From a virus: a stretch of DNA of 64,000 nt. The DNA lies in the IMG/VR virus record IMGVR_UViG_3300020442_002322, positions 24,808 to 88,807 of that record. One strand, given 5' to 3'. Of this stretch, positions 28,122 to 37,610 are shown one piece after another (within the stretch, counting starts at the first letter, position 1; each line of letters begins with the position of its first letter). The translations under genes and the position numbers were made by a program. The notes under the pieces were generated by a model. The model was not told the origin of the DNA. It did no database searches and worked only from the letters and a program-made list of their open reading frames with translations.

Positions 28122-28885
28122 TATACTGTTGTATCCGATCCTGCTACTGCGGCCGCTGTACCGTCTATAGGCACATCGTATGCAGATGGTACGCTCCAAT
28201 TTCTGCGTACACTTTTAACATACTGACTTTTACTGTTAAATTGGTAATTACTTACTTTTGCATTATTACCCTGATTACCACCTAAAACTTTAATGACTCC
28301 ATTTGTTGTAATTTCTTGTATAAATCCTATATGTCCGCCTGAACGTGTTTTAGATTTAAAAATTACCACGTCCCATTTGCGAATATTTTTTGTATCTCGC
28401 CAATCTACTTCGCCTCCCCAGCGTCCCCATCCTTGGCTTGACATTGTAGGTGTTCCTTGACCTAAAGGTATGCCTGCTGTGTATAATGCCCAGCTTACAA
28501 AAGCCGCACACCAAGCATATGCCATTGAACTGCTGTCTCTAGTATACGCATTACCACAAATTTTATAAGTTTCTAATATTCTAGGATTACCAGGATTTCC
28601 TCTTTCTCTCCAATCCTGTGTTAATACATTTGATAAAACTGCATCAAGTTTTTCCCAACCTGGATTTTCGGGTATATCTCCTGGAGTAATATTTGAATCT
28701 AGCGGAGGTAAATTTGAACTGTTAGAACCTGCATAAGATGTTGCACCTGGTCCTGTGCTAGGATAATCGCCTTCTAGGTCTAGATAATTAAATCTTCCAG
28801 CTTCTAATAAATCATTCCATTGTTCATTATCTTGAATAAGTGAAGGACTTACAACTGGACTAAATGGTATTACTATTTGACACAT
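28121..28885 (-). CDS. CHAP/NlpC-P60-type tail peptidoglycan hydrolase (254 aa)
   Basis: A cysteine-peptidase domain lies at about residues 75-235. The nucleophile is C126 in AWCAAFVSWAL and the catalytic His is H185 in SGGHIGFIQEI, followed by LGGNQGNNAKVS, a pattern known from CHAP-like amidase/endopeptidases. The ~70 N-terminal residues are Ser/Pro/Gly-rich and probably link the enzyme to the tail. It is placed between the gp5-like hub and the PAAR tip, so it is most likely part of the penetration spike that opens the cell wall at entry, not a late-lysis enzyme. The tail already has a GH19 domain in the next gene, so two wall-cutting activities are encoded side by side. Confidence 0.8.
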   Translation of the reverse strand: MCQIVIPFSPVVSPSLIQDNEQWNDLLEAGRFNYLDLEGDYPSTGPGATSYAGSNSSNLPPLDSNITPGDIPENPGWEKLDAVLSNVLTQDWRERGNPGNPRILETYKICGNAYTRDSSSMAYAWCAAFVSWALYTAGIPLGQGTPTMSSQGWGRWGGEVDWRDTKNIRKWDVVIFKSKTRSGGHIGFIQEITTNGVIKVLGGNQGNNAKVSNYQFNSKSQYVKSVRRNWSVPSAYDVPIDGTAAAVAGSDTTV

Positions 28886-28886
28886 A

Positions 28887-31475
28887 TTAAACTCCTATCG
28901 TTGGTGATCTAATCCAATCAGGATCAAACGTACCATCTGGCAAATACTTGGCCTGCAAATAACTTTGGTCTTTAGGATATCCTAAATTATAACCGCCTTC
29001 GGTTCCTGCGATAGCCATTCTAAAGTTACCAAGTGTACCCCTACCAAAATCTTTATAACGTTCTTTTAAGTATGCCGCTGTTACTGCAACACTTTTTTCA
29101 ACATCTGTAAGTAGTATTGTTGGATCGTCTACAATTTCTACACCAAATGGATTTGTGGTTGATATAAGACTATCTTTTACAAGCCCTGCAAGTTTACCAT
29201 ATCTTTGGTAATTTGCTTTCCCTGTCAATTGGATTAATCCTCTACCAATATATTTGCCGCCATCTCCGGGTGCTTTGTTACCCATGCCTGGACCTATTTT
29301 ACTTTGATATCCATAAACTAATTCAAAGAACAATGTTTTGTCTTTTTTGATTTCTGTAAGTTCAGCATCACTAACTGTTCTTGCCGCAGAGAAAATACTT
29401 CTAATTCTATCATTAGCAGTTCCGCCATAACCTGATTCAGTTTTTAATTGCAAGCCCGATTCTGTTTCTGCTGTAGCAATCGCGGCATAAACTTGCTGTT
29501 CGTTAAATCCTACTGCAAATAAAGCACTTGCAAATTTTCTTGAAAGTTCTTGCTTACTAATTTTGACTGCTGGCGGATCTTCTGGTATGTCACTTGCTCC
29601 TGTAGGATCAAATCTTGCACTACCTTCTCCAACTTTTCCTGTGTCGTTATAACTGTTAGGTTGGCTTCCTGGTGTTCTAACAACTCCACCTGGACCCCTA
29701 TTGAATGTGTCAGGTGTGCTTGGTGGATATGTTTCTGGTTGTGTATTACCTGCTCTAATATTATCTGAACTATATTTTACTGGATCATAATTTTCGTGTT
29801 CAAACCAAGGTTCTTGTGAAGGAATTCTTGATGTTGTCAATGCTTGTTCTGGTGGTGTAGGATCAACTACAACTGGTGCTGGCGGAATAGTTGCCTCTTG
29901 TGGTGATTGAGGTGTTGATGGTATAATATTTTGTATGTCAATGTTACTGCCGTCTGAATACAAATATAAACTGCCACCAGCATGATTACTTACATTGGCA
30001 TCTGATCTTAATTTTAAATCGCCAACTGCTTTTGCATGTAAAATATTTGCACTTTCTATACGTGTTGCAAGTTCACTTTTTTGATCATAGTTTCCTTCAG
30101 CAAGTATTTTAATATTGCCTAGTGTTTTTAGATCATAATCTCCGTCTGTTGTAACCTTGACATATGCACAGCCTTCTATACCAACTCCTGTTGCACTACC
30201 AAGTGCAAGATTTTCGTTGCTCATAACACTTTGTTGTGCGCCTGCAACAATGCTACCATTGTTTTGTGCATATAATACAAGATTAGCATTACTGTTAATA
30301 CTACTATCTTGACCACTGTTTACACTCCATTGTGTACCACTAATCATATTAGTGCTATCAATAGAACTTGTTTTAATTTTATTTGCTACAATGTTTAAAT
30401 TTGATCCTGCTGTTATATTCACATCATTATCAGCGGTAAAATTTATATCTTCTTGTGTGTGAATACTAATACTGTCTTTGGCATAAATGTCAATTTTTCC
30501 ATTTGATGTCATTTCGATCCAACTTGTACCTCTGCTATTACCGATGTATATTAGATCTTCTGTATTGTGTAAAAGTATTTGATGTCCTGTTCTGGTCTGT
30601 AGGCGCAATAACTCGTTGTGAGGCAGTGTGGGATCACCTCCTGTTTCACCTGCTTCTAAGTTAATATATTCTAAAGGTTTTTCCCAAGGCTTTCCTGTTC
30701 TTAAAAACTTATCGTCACCGTCATCCATAACAAACGATGAACCGCCTAATCTGCTTTTATACCAATTAGTTTTGTTGCCTCTAGGACCAATGTCTGCTTT
30801 TGGTGCGCCATCTCTTTTATCTAATGGTCCGGGTGTACTCCAGCCAAACACACTACTAGGAATTTCTCGTCTAGCACTAGAACTTGTTATTCCCCTTGTT
30901 TCATCTTCAATAAGGCCACGCTTGATATATCCTGCTAACAAATCTAAATGAGCTGGTTTAGGAAATGCTGTTGGTTCATTGTTTACACCTGTTGTAGTTA
31001 ATTTGTTGTATTCAGCCGCAGGTGCTTTTTTATCAAAATCTTTTACTGTTGATGTTGCCGCATACCCAGGAACCATAAAGTTCATATATTCGTCTTGAAT
31101 ACAGCCTATCCAATAGCAGTTACTACTATTGCCTTCAGCAAAAATTACAAGTACTTTTGTTCCTGGATCAGGCGGTACTGCCCAAAATCCTGAACTTTGT
31201 TGTGAATTTCTATAGCCTTCGTTTCTGCTACTTGCATTTACACTAGTTACATTATAAAAAGGACTTAAATATTTTGCTTCAAACAACTGTCCTGTAGTTT
31301 CTGGTTGGTTACCACTATCTGTCTGCTTTAACAATTCAACTTGCAATCTACCCATATACTGTGAGTCTAAAACATTAACTACAATAGCTTCAAAAGGTCC
31401 AGAACTTTCGACCCTCATTTTATCTTCAATAGTTCCGAATCTAGTTCTTATATCACGGTTTGGATTTCTTGCCAT
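28887..31475 (-). CDS. 5: gp5-like baseplate hub/spike with C-terminal GH19-type lysin (862 aa)
   Basis: Residues ~1-140 form the gp5/VgrG OB-fold region (FEAIVVNVLDSQYMGRLQVE, VPPDPGTKVLVIFAEG, YWIGCIQDEYMNFMVPG). Residues ~290-500 are repeats of alternating strands (IYIGNSRG, IDIYAKDSISIHTQEDI, NITAGSNLNIVA) typical of the gp5/VgrG beta-helix needle. A Pro/Thr-rich linker follows. Residues ~635-850 are a glycoside hydrolase 19/chitinase-type lysin (AAIATAETESGL, GGKYIGRGLIQLTGKANYQ). In T4 gp5 the lysozyme sits between OB fold and needle and belongs to another family. Here it is a different enzyme at the C-terminus. The start is in a TAATG overlap with the upstream hub gene. Confidence 0.88.
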   Translation of the reverse strand: MARNPNRDIRTRFGTIEDKMRVESSGPFEAIVVNVLDSQYMGRLQVELLKQTDSGNQPETTGQLFEAKYLSPFYNVTSVNASSRNEGYRNSQQSSGFWAVPPDPGTKVLVIFAEGNSSNCYWIGCIQDEYMNFMVPGYAATSTVKDFDKKAPAAEYNKLTTTGVNNEPTAFPKPAHLDLLAGYIKRGLIEDETRGITSSSARREIPSSVFGWSTPGPLDKRDGAPKADIGPRGNKTNWYKSRLGGSSFVMDDGDDKFLRTGKPWEKPLEYINLEAGETGGDPTLPHNELLRLQTRTGHQILLHNTEDLIYIGNSRGTSWIEMTSNGKIDIYAKDSISIHTQEDINFTADNDVNITAGSNLNIVANKIKTSSIDSTNMISGTQWSVNSGQDSSINSNANLVLYAQNNGSIVAGAQQSVMSNENLALGSATGVGIEGCAYVKVTTDGDYDLKTLGNIKILAEGNYDQKSELATRIESANILHAKAVGDLKLRSDANVSNHAGGSLYLYSDGSNIDIQNIIPSTPQSPQEATIPPAPVVVDPTPPEQALTTSRIPSQEPWFEHENYDPVKYSSDNIRAGNTQPETYPPSTPDTFNRGPGGVVRTPGSQPNSYNDTGKVGEGSARFDPTGASDIPEDPPAVKISKQELSRKFASALFAVGFNEQQVYAAIATAETESGLQLKTESGYGGTANDRIRSIFSAARTVSDAELTEIKKDKTLFFELVYGYQSKIGPGMGNKAPGDGGKYIGRGLIQLTGKANYQRYGKLAGLVKDSLISTTNPFGVEIVDDPTILLTDVEKSVAVTAAYLKERYKDFGRGTLGNFRMAIAGTEGGYNLGYPKDQSYLQAKYLPDGTFDPDWIRSPTIGV

Positions 31476-34400
31476 TATTTTAATCTCTCATTTAATGCCC
31501 TGATTGCCGCCGCTGAATCTGTTGCCGCTTGTTCAATTGCATTAGGAATATCTACTGGTACTCTACTTAACTGATCTTGTATGTTTCCTGTTTGATTTCC
31601 GAGATATCCTAAAATATCTTGCCCGTCTAAACCTAATTGGTTTAGTGTACCTGTAAGTTTACCGTCAATGGTACTAGTTATATCTTGAATAGTTGCAGAT
31701 GCACCTATCATAGATTGGAAGTCCATGCCCACTTTAACAAGATTTCCTGCATCAAGCGCCGCTTGAGCGCCTGTTAATGCGTCACTGATTCTGCCAAATG
31801 CTTCTAATGCTCTGCTGTCTAAATTTTTCTTTTGTGCCTGTATAACACTATTCAAACTATTATATCCTGGTAAAATGTCTTTTACTGCATTAAGATAACT
31901 TTCATAGTTTGCTTCTATGCCTGCTGTAGCGGCCGCTTCAGAAACTTTATTACCAAATTCAGTCACTTTATCGTTGAGTGCCTTGGTAGGATCTGTCACA
32001 GGTACAAGAGCACCAATATTAGCCTTGCCATCATTTTGATATTGATTGTTTAATCTTACCATTGAAAGAGTTTGCGTAAATTGATTACCTGATATTCTAT
32101 GTACTACTTTAGGCACATAGTATATTCCGCTGTATTGATCTACAACAATTAAATCCTCAGGAAAAATATAACTACCATCTAACGGGTTCAAATCAACAGG
32201 AGACCTAAACATTAAATTTATATGTACTTGGCCGTTTGTATGATTCAAGTGTCCGTCTTTATTCATGTTTGTATAACTTGTATCTTTAGCGTGATAATTT
32301 CCAATTCCGCTATCACTAATATAAAACGGATCCCCCATTATTGTCATGTCTACTCTAATCAGACCCGCAGTATCTGAATGCATTAATCTATCATTGAATT
32401 GCCTTGCAACACTTATTGCACTATTATCTAATCCTGCACTTTGTCCTCCAGATGACGTGCCAACTACTTCTTTGCTTTTAGAGCCATCTTCGCTGTCGGC
32501 AGTACTACTACTTCCACTACCGCCAGATGATGTCGTAAGTTGCACATCTGGAGCACCAGCTGTCATTTGATTACTTGCTCCTTGAGCAGTGTTAGCATTG
32601 TTAGATCCTCTATCAGCTACAACAGGATGAACAAAAGCGTAATCGTATCTAATTTCAAAATCTAAAATGTCTTTGTTTTTGCCTGTGTAGATATAATTGT
32701 ATTGTTTTGCTACATCACGTTTTAGTTCACTTACTCCTACACTAGGATCTTTAGGATTTGCAAATACACTATGATGAACTTTGTATGGAACTACTCTGTA
32801 AACATAAAGTTGAGGATAATTTCCACTACGTTTTAATTCTTCATCATCTGGTATAATATAAAGATCAGGCTCTATTCTAAACCAATCAATCATGCCTTGT
32901 GGATCTTTTAGATCTTGTAATTGGTTTAATAAGTTTCTTCCATATTCACTTGTAATAACAACTTCTTCTACTATTTCACTTATTTTTGTGCCACCTTTAA
33001 ATTTAAAAACTCTAACATCATCGCTAACTTGTAATGCACTGTCTGTTCTATTAAATATTTCATATTTGTCTTTAAATTCTTGTTTAGCGTTTGTTTCAGC
33101 ATTTTCTTGTTCAGAAACAAAACTATCTAGGCTTTGTCCTTTTCTAAATGCAGGCGGATTCATAGGCTGAATACCTGCCTCTACCGGATCTCCAATAATT
33201 TTTCCGGTACCTATTTTGTTTGCACTGTAGTCACTACCTGCATATTTTTTAAACATAAATTCTATTTTTTTTGCATTGTCTGCATTATTAGCTAGGTTTG
33301 CATAATATTCACCAAATGTGCTAGGTACTTCTGCATCTTGGCTTCCTACTATACTTTGATAAAGTGCTTCCATTCCTGTTCCTGAATATATAGGTCCTGA
33401 CGGATCATAGTCTGGACCGTCATATCCTACAGTAGCAGATCCTACATCCTCTCCCGATCCACCAAATGCATCTAGTCCACTATCTTGACTGCTTGTATCT
33501 GAAGGGAAAACAATTACATATTGATCAGGTGTAACAATTTGATCTTTGCCTGCAAGTTCTTGTAAACGTTTATTCATTAATTCAGTTAGACTTTCGCCTC
33601 CTGTCTGCAAAATTTCTCTAACTGTCCTACCTTTAAGTGCAAGATCCGTTTTAATTTGTGTAACGCTGTCAGTCAGTGCAGAATCGTTGTATGCAATAGC
33701 AGTCATTGTATAAGTTGTACCGCCTTCGTTAGTTGCCATTTGTCCTGTAGTTAATTTGACTGGAAGCATTCTACGTGCATATGGTACTTCTTGTTCTTCA
33801 CCGTCTACATTATATCCTTTGAAATCTAGCTGAAAACAAAATGGTGCAAGAGTGTAATCTGCATAGCCGTTTTCCAATGCCGCTACTTTTAGTGCTTGAA
33901 AAAATAATCCCATGCTATATGGTTCTGAAACTGTAAAATCAAATTTTGCGGCATTAGATGTTCTACCTCTTGCGTTTGGAGCCATTGTGCTACTAAATTC
34001 AAAATCTTCTATAAAGAATTCAACATTTGCACCTAATGCTTGTTCGATTCTTGTTTTTGTTTTTCTGTTTGCTCCGCCACCACTACGCAAAACAACAGTT
34101 TTCAGTCCTGTTTTTCTAAATGTGTTGTTAGGATCATTTATTTCTTTAGGTGAAAGACATGCTAGTGTAATAATACAGTTAAAACTTGCAAACGGTTCTA
34201 ATTCATTTGGCCAAGGCGGTGCAGAAACTCCAGGCACTAGTGTACCTGCTTTTGTTGTAAAACTAATTGGACTAGGCTTAGCCGGTAAGTTACTTTTTAA
34301 CATTTCAGGAGACATGCTTGCAAAATTTTCACCTGGTAAATTTAATCCTGGAATGTTAGGTATGTTAATATTTGCTTCTGCCTTGAAGTCATTCATTGTT

Positions 34401-34501
34401 TTTTCAAGACCTGCACGTATGTTTGCTCCAATATCAGGAAGCTGATTTGTTAAACTTTCAAACTTTTTTGTAACATTACCTAATAAGGCAGTAAAGCTCA
34501 T
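31475..34501 (-). CDS. Probable baseplate hub protein, gp27-like position (1,008 aa)
   Basis: This large protein begins MSFTALLGNVTKKFESLTN. The N-terminal part carries conserved beta-rich segments (FNCIITLACLSPKEIND, VEFFIEDFEFSS). The centre (YLYIIPDDEELKRSGNYPQL-like region and VVPYKVHHSVFANPKDPSVG) and the C-terminal part (DGSYIFPEDLIVVDQYSGIYYVPKVVHRI) resemble hub proteins of marine T4-like phages. It directly precedes gp5 and follows gp53, the expected place of the gp27 hub torus. T4 gp27 is about 390 residues, so this is either an expanded or fused version. The Gly/Ser-rich stretch at about 640-680 could be a linker. Assignment to gp27 rests mainly on position. Confidence 0.6.
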   Translation of the reverse strand: MSFTALLGNVTKKFESLTNQLPDIGANIRAGLEKTMNDFKAEANINIPNIPGLNLPGENFASMSPEMLKSNLPAKPSPISFTTKAGTLVPGVSAPPWPNELEPFASFNCIITLACLSPKEINDPNNTFRKTGLKTVVLRSGGGANRKTKTRIEQALGANVEFFIEDFEFSSTMAPNARGRTSNAAKFDFTVSEPYSMGLFFQALKVAALENGYADYTLAPFCFQLDFKGYNVDGEEQEVPYARRMLPVKLTTGQMATNEGGTTYTMTAIAYNDSALTDSVTQIKTDLALKGRTVREILQTGGESLTELMNKRLQELAGKDQIVTPDQYVIVFPSDTSSQDSGLDAFGGSGEDVGSATVGYDGPDYDPSGPIYSGTGMEALYQSIVGSQDAEVPSTFGEYYANLANNADNAKKIEFMFKKYAGSDYSANKIGTGKIIGDPVEAGIQPMNPPAFRKGQSLDSFVSEQENAETNAKQEFKDKYEIFNRTDSALQVSDDVRVFKFKGGTKISEIVEEVVITSEYGRNLLNQLQDLKDPQGMIDWFRIEPDLYIIPDDEELKRSGNYPQLYVYRVVPYKVHHSVFANPKDPSVGVSELKRDVAKQYNYIYTGKNKDILDFEIRYDYAFVHPVVADRGSNNANTAQGASNQMTAGAPDVQLTTSSGGSGSSSTADSEDGSKSKEVVGTSSGGQSAGLDNSAISVARQFNDRLMHSDTAGLIRVDMTIMGDPFYISDSGIGNYHAKDTSYTNMNKDGHLNHTNGQVHINLMFRSPVDLNPLDGSYIFPEDLIVVDQYSGIYYVPKVVHRISGNQFTQTLSMVRLNNQYQNDGKANIGALVPVTDPTKALNDKVTEFGNKVSEAAATAGIEANYESYLNAVKDILPGYNSLNSVIQAQKKNLDSRALEAFGRISDALTGAQAALDAGNLVKVGMDFQSMIGASATIQDITSTIDGKLTGTLNQLGLDGQDILGYLGNQTGNIQDQLSRVPVDIPNAIEQAATDSAAAIRALNERLK

Positions 34502-34504
34502 TTG

Positions 34505-34810
34505 TTATACTCCTAATATTTCTTTAAGAGCAGGTCCTTTAGGAAGAAAAATTTTTGTTCCTGCTTCTATATCAAAAACAGGATCTTTAATAGTGTCCAT
34601 ATTTCTTTGTGCAAAAACCCACCATAGTTTTGAATTGCCGTATAAGTCATATGCTAATAAATCTGGACGATGTGTATACTGAGGTTCAATTTCATAAAGG
34701 ACATCGTCTGCTTCGGCAGGCACTGGTCTAATTGAAAGTATTGACAAATACTGTCCGTTTTGATAACCAGTATTTTTCCAAGGACTTGTATTACCGTATG
34801 TAGCTGGCAT
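34505..34810 (-). CDS. 53: gp53-like baseplate wedge subunit (101 aa)
   Basis: This short protein has the conserved gp53 pattern: YEIEPQYTHRPDLLAYDLYG, then KLWWVFAQRNMD, then a LysM-like strand ending FDIEAGTKIFLP. gp53 is the last wedge component added in T4 and joins wedges around the hub. It is shorter than T4 gp53 (about 196 residues), as in other marine T4-like phages, which keep only the core. The start overlaps the upstream stop by TAATG, so it is translationally coupled to the tube/baseplate gene. Confidence 0.85.
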   Translation of the reverse strand: MPATYGNTSPWKNTGYQNGQYLSILSIRPVPAEADDVLYEIEPQYTHRPDLLAYDLYGNSKLWWVFAQRNMDTIKDPVFDIEAGTKIFLPKGPALKEILGV

Positions 34811-35637
34811 TATAAAAATCCTCTCTTACTAATCAGTTTACCATTTACAAAATCATTCATATTAAACTGTTCAACATGTGTTCTGCTGTATACAGGTTGT
34901 ACAGTTACAGCAATTAAACTTTGCGCTGGTACCCATGTTCCAGCTTTTGCTTCATTACTAGGTTCAGCACCTTGTATATTGGTTTTAAAATAATCAACGT
35001 CTTGAGGCATATCAATATTGAAACTTGTTATAACACAAGGTACATTTTTAAATACGTATTCTCCGTAACCATTTAGTTTTACTATTACTGGCGGATTTCC
35101 TGAATTTACTCCGTTGTCTCCATAAAACATTTTTGTTGCTGTACGTAAAAATGTTACAGCGGCGACCCAATATTCTGCATCTTCATTAGTTTCTGTAAAA
35201 AAGTCTCCTGAAATGGTAATAGCGTCCACAGTGCTGTTTCCATAATTGTAAAAAGGATAATTACTATGTACTGGTTGCATTGCTGAATAGCTTGCGCTGT
35301 GTGAAAAGATCACACTTGGTGTAAATGGGAATATCATACGATCACCTGTAACACCCAAAGGTTTTAACAAAGGCGATTCTAATTCTTTAATAATAGGGGG
35401 AACACTTAAAGAAACACGCCAATCATTGTTGTTTTTACCATCTGCAATGATTGCCTCAGTATTAGTTTTGAACTGAGGAACACCATCAGAAGGCAAATTT
35501 TTGCTTCTGACGCCTTTCATGAATCCTTTGGAAGTACCATTACTAAACGGCACTAGAGACTTGGTTTTCTCTCTAATTTCGTTTTGTATGGTTCCACGTA
35601 TATCACGTGCTACGTTACCGATCAAGTCTTTAAACAT
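34810..35637 (-). CDS. Baseplate/tail-tube junction protein, gp48/gp54-type (275 aa)
   Basis: It begins MFKDLIGNVARDIRGTIQNE. Conserved blocks are MIFPFTPSVIFSHSASYSAM, YPFYNYGNSTVDAITISGDF, TFLRTATKMFYGD and FNIDMPQDVDYFKT, which resemble the tube-like fold of tail-tube and tube-initiator proteins. In T4, gp48 and gp54 cap the hub and start tube growth. Which of the two this corresponds to cannot be decided by eye. It is the first gene of the long leftward tail block and lies divergent to gp55. A weak late-like CTAAATAA occurs about 20 bp upstream. Confidence 0.65.
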   Translation of the reverse strand: MFKDLIGNVARDIRGTIQNEIREKTKSLVPFSNGTSKGFMKGVRSKNLPSDGVPQFKTNTEAIIADGKNNNDWRVSLSVPPIIKELESPLLKPLGVTGDRMIFPFTPSVIFSHSASYSAMQPVHSNYPFYNYGNSTVDAITISGDFFTETNEDAEYWVAAVTFLRTATKMFYGDNGVNSGNPPVIVKLNGYGEYVFKNVPCVITSFNIDMPQDVDYFKTNIQGAEPSNEAKAGTWVPAQSLIAVTVQPVYSRTHVEQFNMNDFVNGKLISKRGFL

Positions 35638-35665
35638 AAGATATCTCCTACTACATTATTTAGTT

Positions 35666-35694
35666 GACTTTATTAACTGCGTAGTTTATAATGT
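35666..35694 (+). promoter_or_regulatory. Sigma70-like promoter of gene 55
   Basis: TTGACT (35666-35671), 17-bp spacer, then perfect TATAAT (35689-35694). The start point would be near 35701, about 16 nt before the gp55 ATG with GGAG in between. A host-type promoter fits a gene that must be made before late transcription can begin. Confidence 0.75.
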
Positions 35695-35716
35695 ACTTAT
35701 AAAAATTGGAGAAATG

Positions 35717-36547
35717 ATGAGAAAAACAAATTACCTTAACAACAAAGACATACTTAAAGAGATACACAAGTCCAAAAGTAAGTTCTGTAGTTTTACAGAT
35801 ACGGACTATAATCAATATGATATAATCTTACCAAGCATTGAAAAAATTAACATTAGAACTATAGCAGAAGCAAAACGTAACAAGGCAAAAAGACTAGGAC
35901 AACAAGATTTTGAAGCACGTAAAGCAAACGGCGAAAAAATAAAACAAGCAGAATGCGAAGTAGACTACAGAAAAATTACAAAAGAAGAATTAATTTTTAG
36001 AGTAATGACATTTGATCATATTCCAGATGATCCTACACGCAAGAAAAATCCTAAAACTGTAGCAGACACAAAAGTAAAACTTAACTTTCCTCCATTTGTA
36101 CATTATAAATTTAACGATGCAGGTGAACTTATTGTTGTTGGTAAAAGTCATTGGATTGGTGGTATGGAAAACGGTTACTTCTCAAAAGATCACGGGCAAG
36201 CAACAAATAAACTTGCAATGATGTGGATGAAATTGTGTGATCGCTATGCAACACGAGGCAATGTGCGTGGGTACACATACAATGACGAAATGCGTGGACA
36301 AGCAATACTGCAACTTGCACAAATTGGTCTACAATTTGACGAATCTAAGTCAAATAATCCGTTTGCATACTATACTGCGGCTGTAACCAACAGTTTCGTA
36401 CGTGTAATCAACATTGAAAAGAAAAATCAGAACATTAGAGACGATATTCTAGAAATGAATAATATGAATCCTAGCTATACTAGACAACATCAAGGCGAAT
36501 GGGAAGCTTCTAAGAAAAGACAAGAAGAATTAGGACAAAACACTTGA
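35717..36547 (+). CDS. 55: gp55, late-transcription sigma factor (276 aa)
   Basis: The ATG at 35717 is chosen because GGAG at 35708-35711 gives 5-nt spacing; ATG at 35714 is an alternative. In-frame codons further upstream run through the promoter and into the divergent gene, so they are not used. The C-terminal half contains a sigma region-2-like helix block (MRGQAILQLAQIGLQFDES, NPFAYYTAAVTNSFVRVIN). gp55 replaces the host sigma factor and directs RNA polymerase to TATAAATA late promoters, with the sliding clamp as activator in T4. Its presence agrees with the many NATAAATA boxes in this window. It is longer than T4 gp55 (185 residues), with extra N-terminal sequence. Confidence 0.9.
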   Translation: MRKTNYLNNKDILKEIHKSKSKFCSFTDTDYNQYDIILPSIEKINIRTIAEAKRNKAKRLGQQDFEARKANGEKIKQAECEVDYRKITKEELIFRVMTFDHIPDDPTRKKNPKTVADTKVKLNFPPFVHYKFNDAGELIVVGKSHWIGGMENGYFSKDHGQATNKLAMMWMKLCDRYATRGNVRGYTYNDEMRGQAILQLAQIGLQFDESKSNNPFAYYTAAVTNSFVRVINIEKKNQNIRDDILEMNNMNPSYTRQHQGEWEASKKRQEELGQNT

Positions 36548-36570
36548 CATTGTTGAACTTTTAGTATAAT
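36544..36570 (+). promoter_or_regulatory. Sigma70-like promoter of genes 47/46
   Basis: TTGACA (36544-36549) and TATAAT (36565-36570) are both consensus but only 15 bp apart. The -35 overlaps the end of gp55 (TGA at 36545-36547). The promoter would drive gp47, gp46 and the two following genes early in infection. Confidence 0.6.
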
Positions 36571-36599
36571 ATAGTAAAAAATTATGAGAGGATTCAACT

Positions 36600-37610
36600 T
36601 TGTTTAAGAAAGCGGCTGTCTTTACGGATATTCATTTCGGCCTTAAAGGCAACTCTAAAGTTCACAACGACGACTGTGAGCATTTTATTGATTGGTACAT
36701 TGAGCAAGCCCAAGCAAACGGGTGTGAGACTGGCATCTTTTGTGGTGATTGGCATCACAATCGTAACAGTTTAAATCTTACAACAATGGATGCTACTATT
36801 CGTAGTTTAGAAAAACTAGGAAAAGCATTTGATAAATTTTATTTCTTTGATGGTAATCATGATTTGTACTATAAAGATAGGCGTGATGTAAATTCTACGA
36901 GATTTGCTCCGTTTATTCCTGGTATTACATTTGTAGATGAAATTACTACTATTGAAGACGTTACACTTGTACCTTGGCTAGTAGGCGACGAGTGGAAAAA
37001 AATTGAAAAAATTAAATCCAAATATATGTTTGGACATTTTGAATTGCCAAACTTTTACATGAATGCTATGGTACAGATGCCTGATCATGGAGAACTAAAA
37101 GGCGATCATTTTAAAAATCAAGAATACGTGTTCTCAGGACACTTTCATAAAAGACAAGTTCAGGGTAACATTCATTATATCGGTAACGCATTTCCTCACA
37201 ACTATGCAGATGCATGGGACGACAAACGAGGTATGATGATACTTGACAGAGAAAACGATAAAGAACCAGAATTTTTAGACTGGCCGGATTGTCCTAAATA
37301 CAGAACTACGACATTAAGCAAACTGCTTGATCCTAACAGTGAAGTTGTTAAACCTAATATGTATCTACGTGTTACACTAGATCTGCCAATTAGTTATGAA
37401 GAAGCGCAGTTTATTAAAGAAACATATATTAACAACCACCAATGTAGAGAGATTACACTTATTCCTCAGAAACAAGTTGAGGAAATTAGTACAGAACTTG
37501 ATATAAGCAAATTTGAATCAGTTGATGAGATAGTATCAAAAGAGATTGCCGCTATTGACAGTGACAATTTTAATAAGAAAACACTGCTAGACATATACAG
37601 CGAGCTATAA
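36600..37610 (+). CDS. 47: gp47, SbcD/Mre11-type nuclease subunit (336 aa)
   Basis: This metallophosphoesterase has its motifs in order: FTDIHFG (residues ~8-14), CGDWHHNR (~48), GNHDLYY (~83) and GHFHKRQ (~180). With gp46 it forms the Mre11-Rad50-type complex that resects DNA ends for recombination-dependent replication and helps degrade host DNA. The start is a TTG at 36600 preceded by GAGAGGA. An ATG at 36583 is out of frame and would read only seven codons. The gene ends in a TAATG overlap with gp46, which keeps the two subunits in balance. Confidence 0.93.
   Translation: MFKKAAVFTDIHFGLKGNSKVHNDDCEHFIDWYIEQAQANGCETGIFCGDWHHNRNSLNLTTMDATIRSLEKLGKAFDKFYFFDGNHDLYYKDRRDVNSTRFAPFIPGITFVDEITTIEDVTLVPWLVGDEWKKIEKIKSKYMFGHFELPNFYMNAMVQMPDHGELKGDHFKNQEYVFSGHFHKRQVQGNIHYIGNAFPHNYADAWDDKRGMMILDRENDKEPEFLDWPDCPKYRTTTLSKLLDPNSEVVKPNMYLRVTLDLPISYEEAQFIKETYINNHQCREITLIPQKQVEEISTELDISKFESVDEIVSKEIAAIDSDNFNKKTLLDIYSEL

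Noticed and set aside
35501-35716. N-terminal extension of gp55
   Set aside because: The extra 72 codons run through the divergent gene and the promoter; GGAG and the promoter define the later start.
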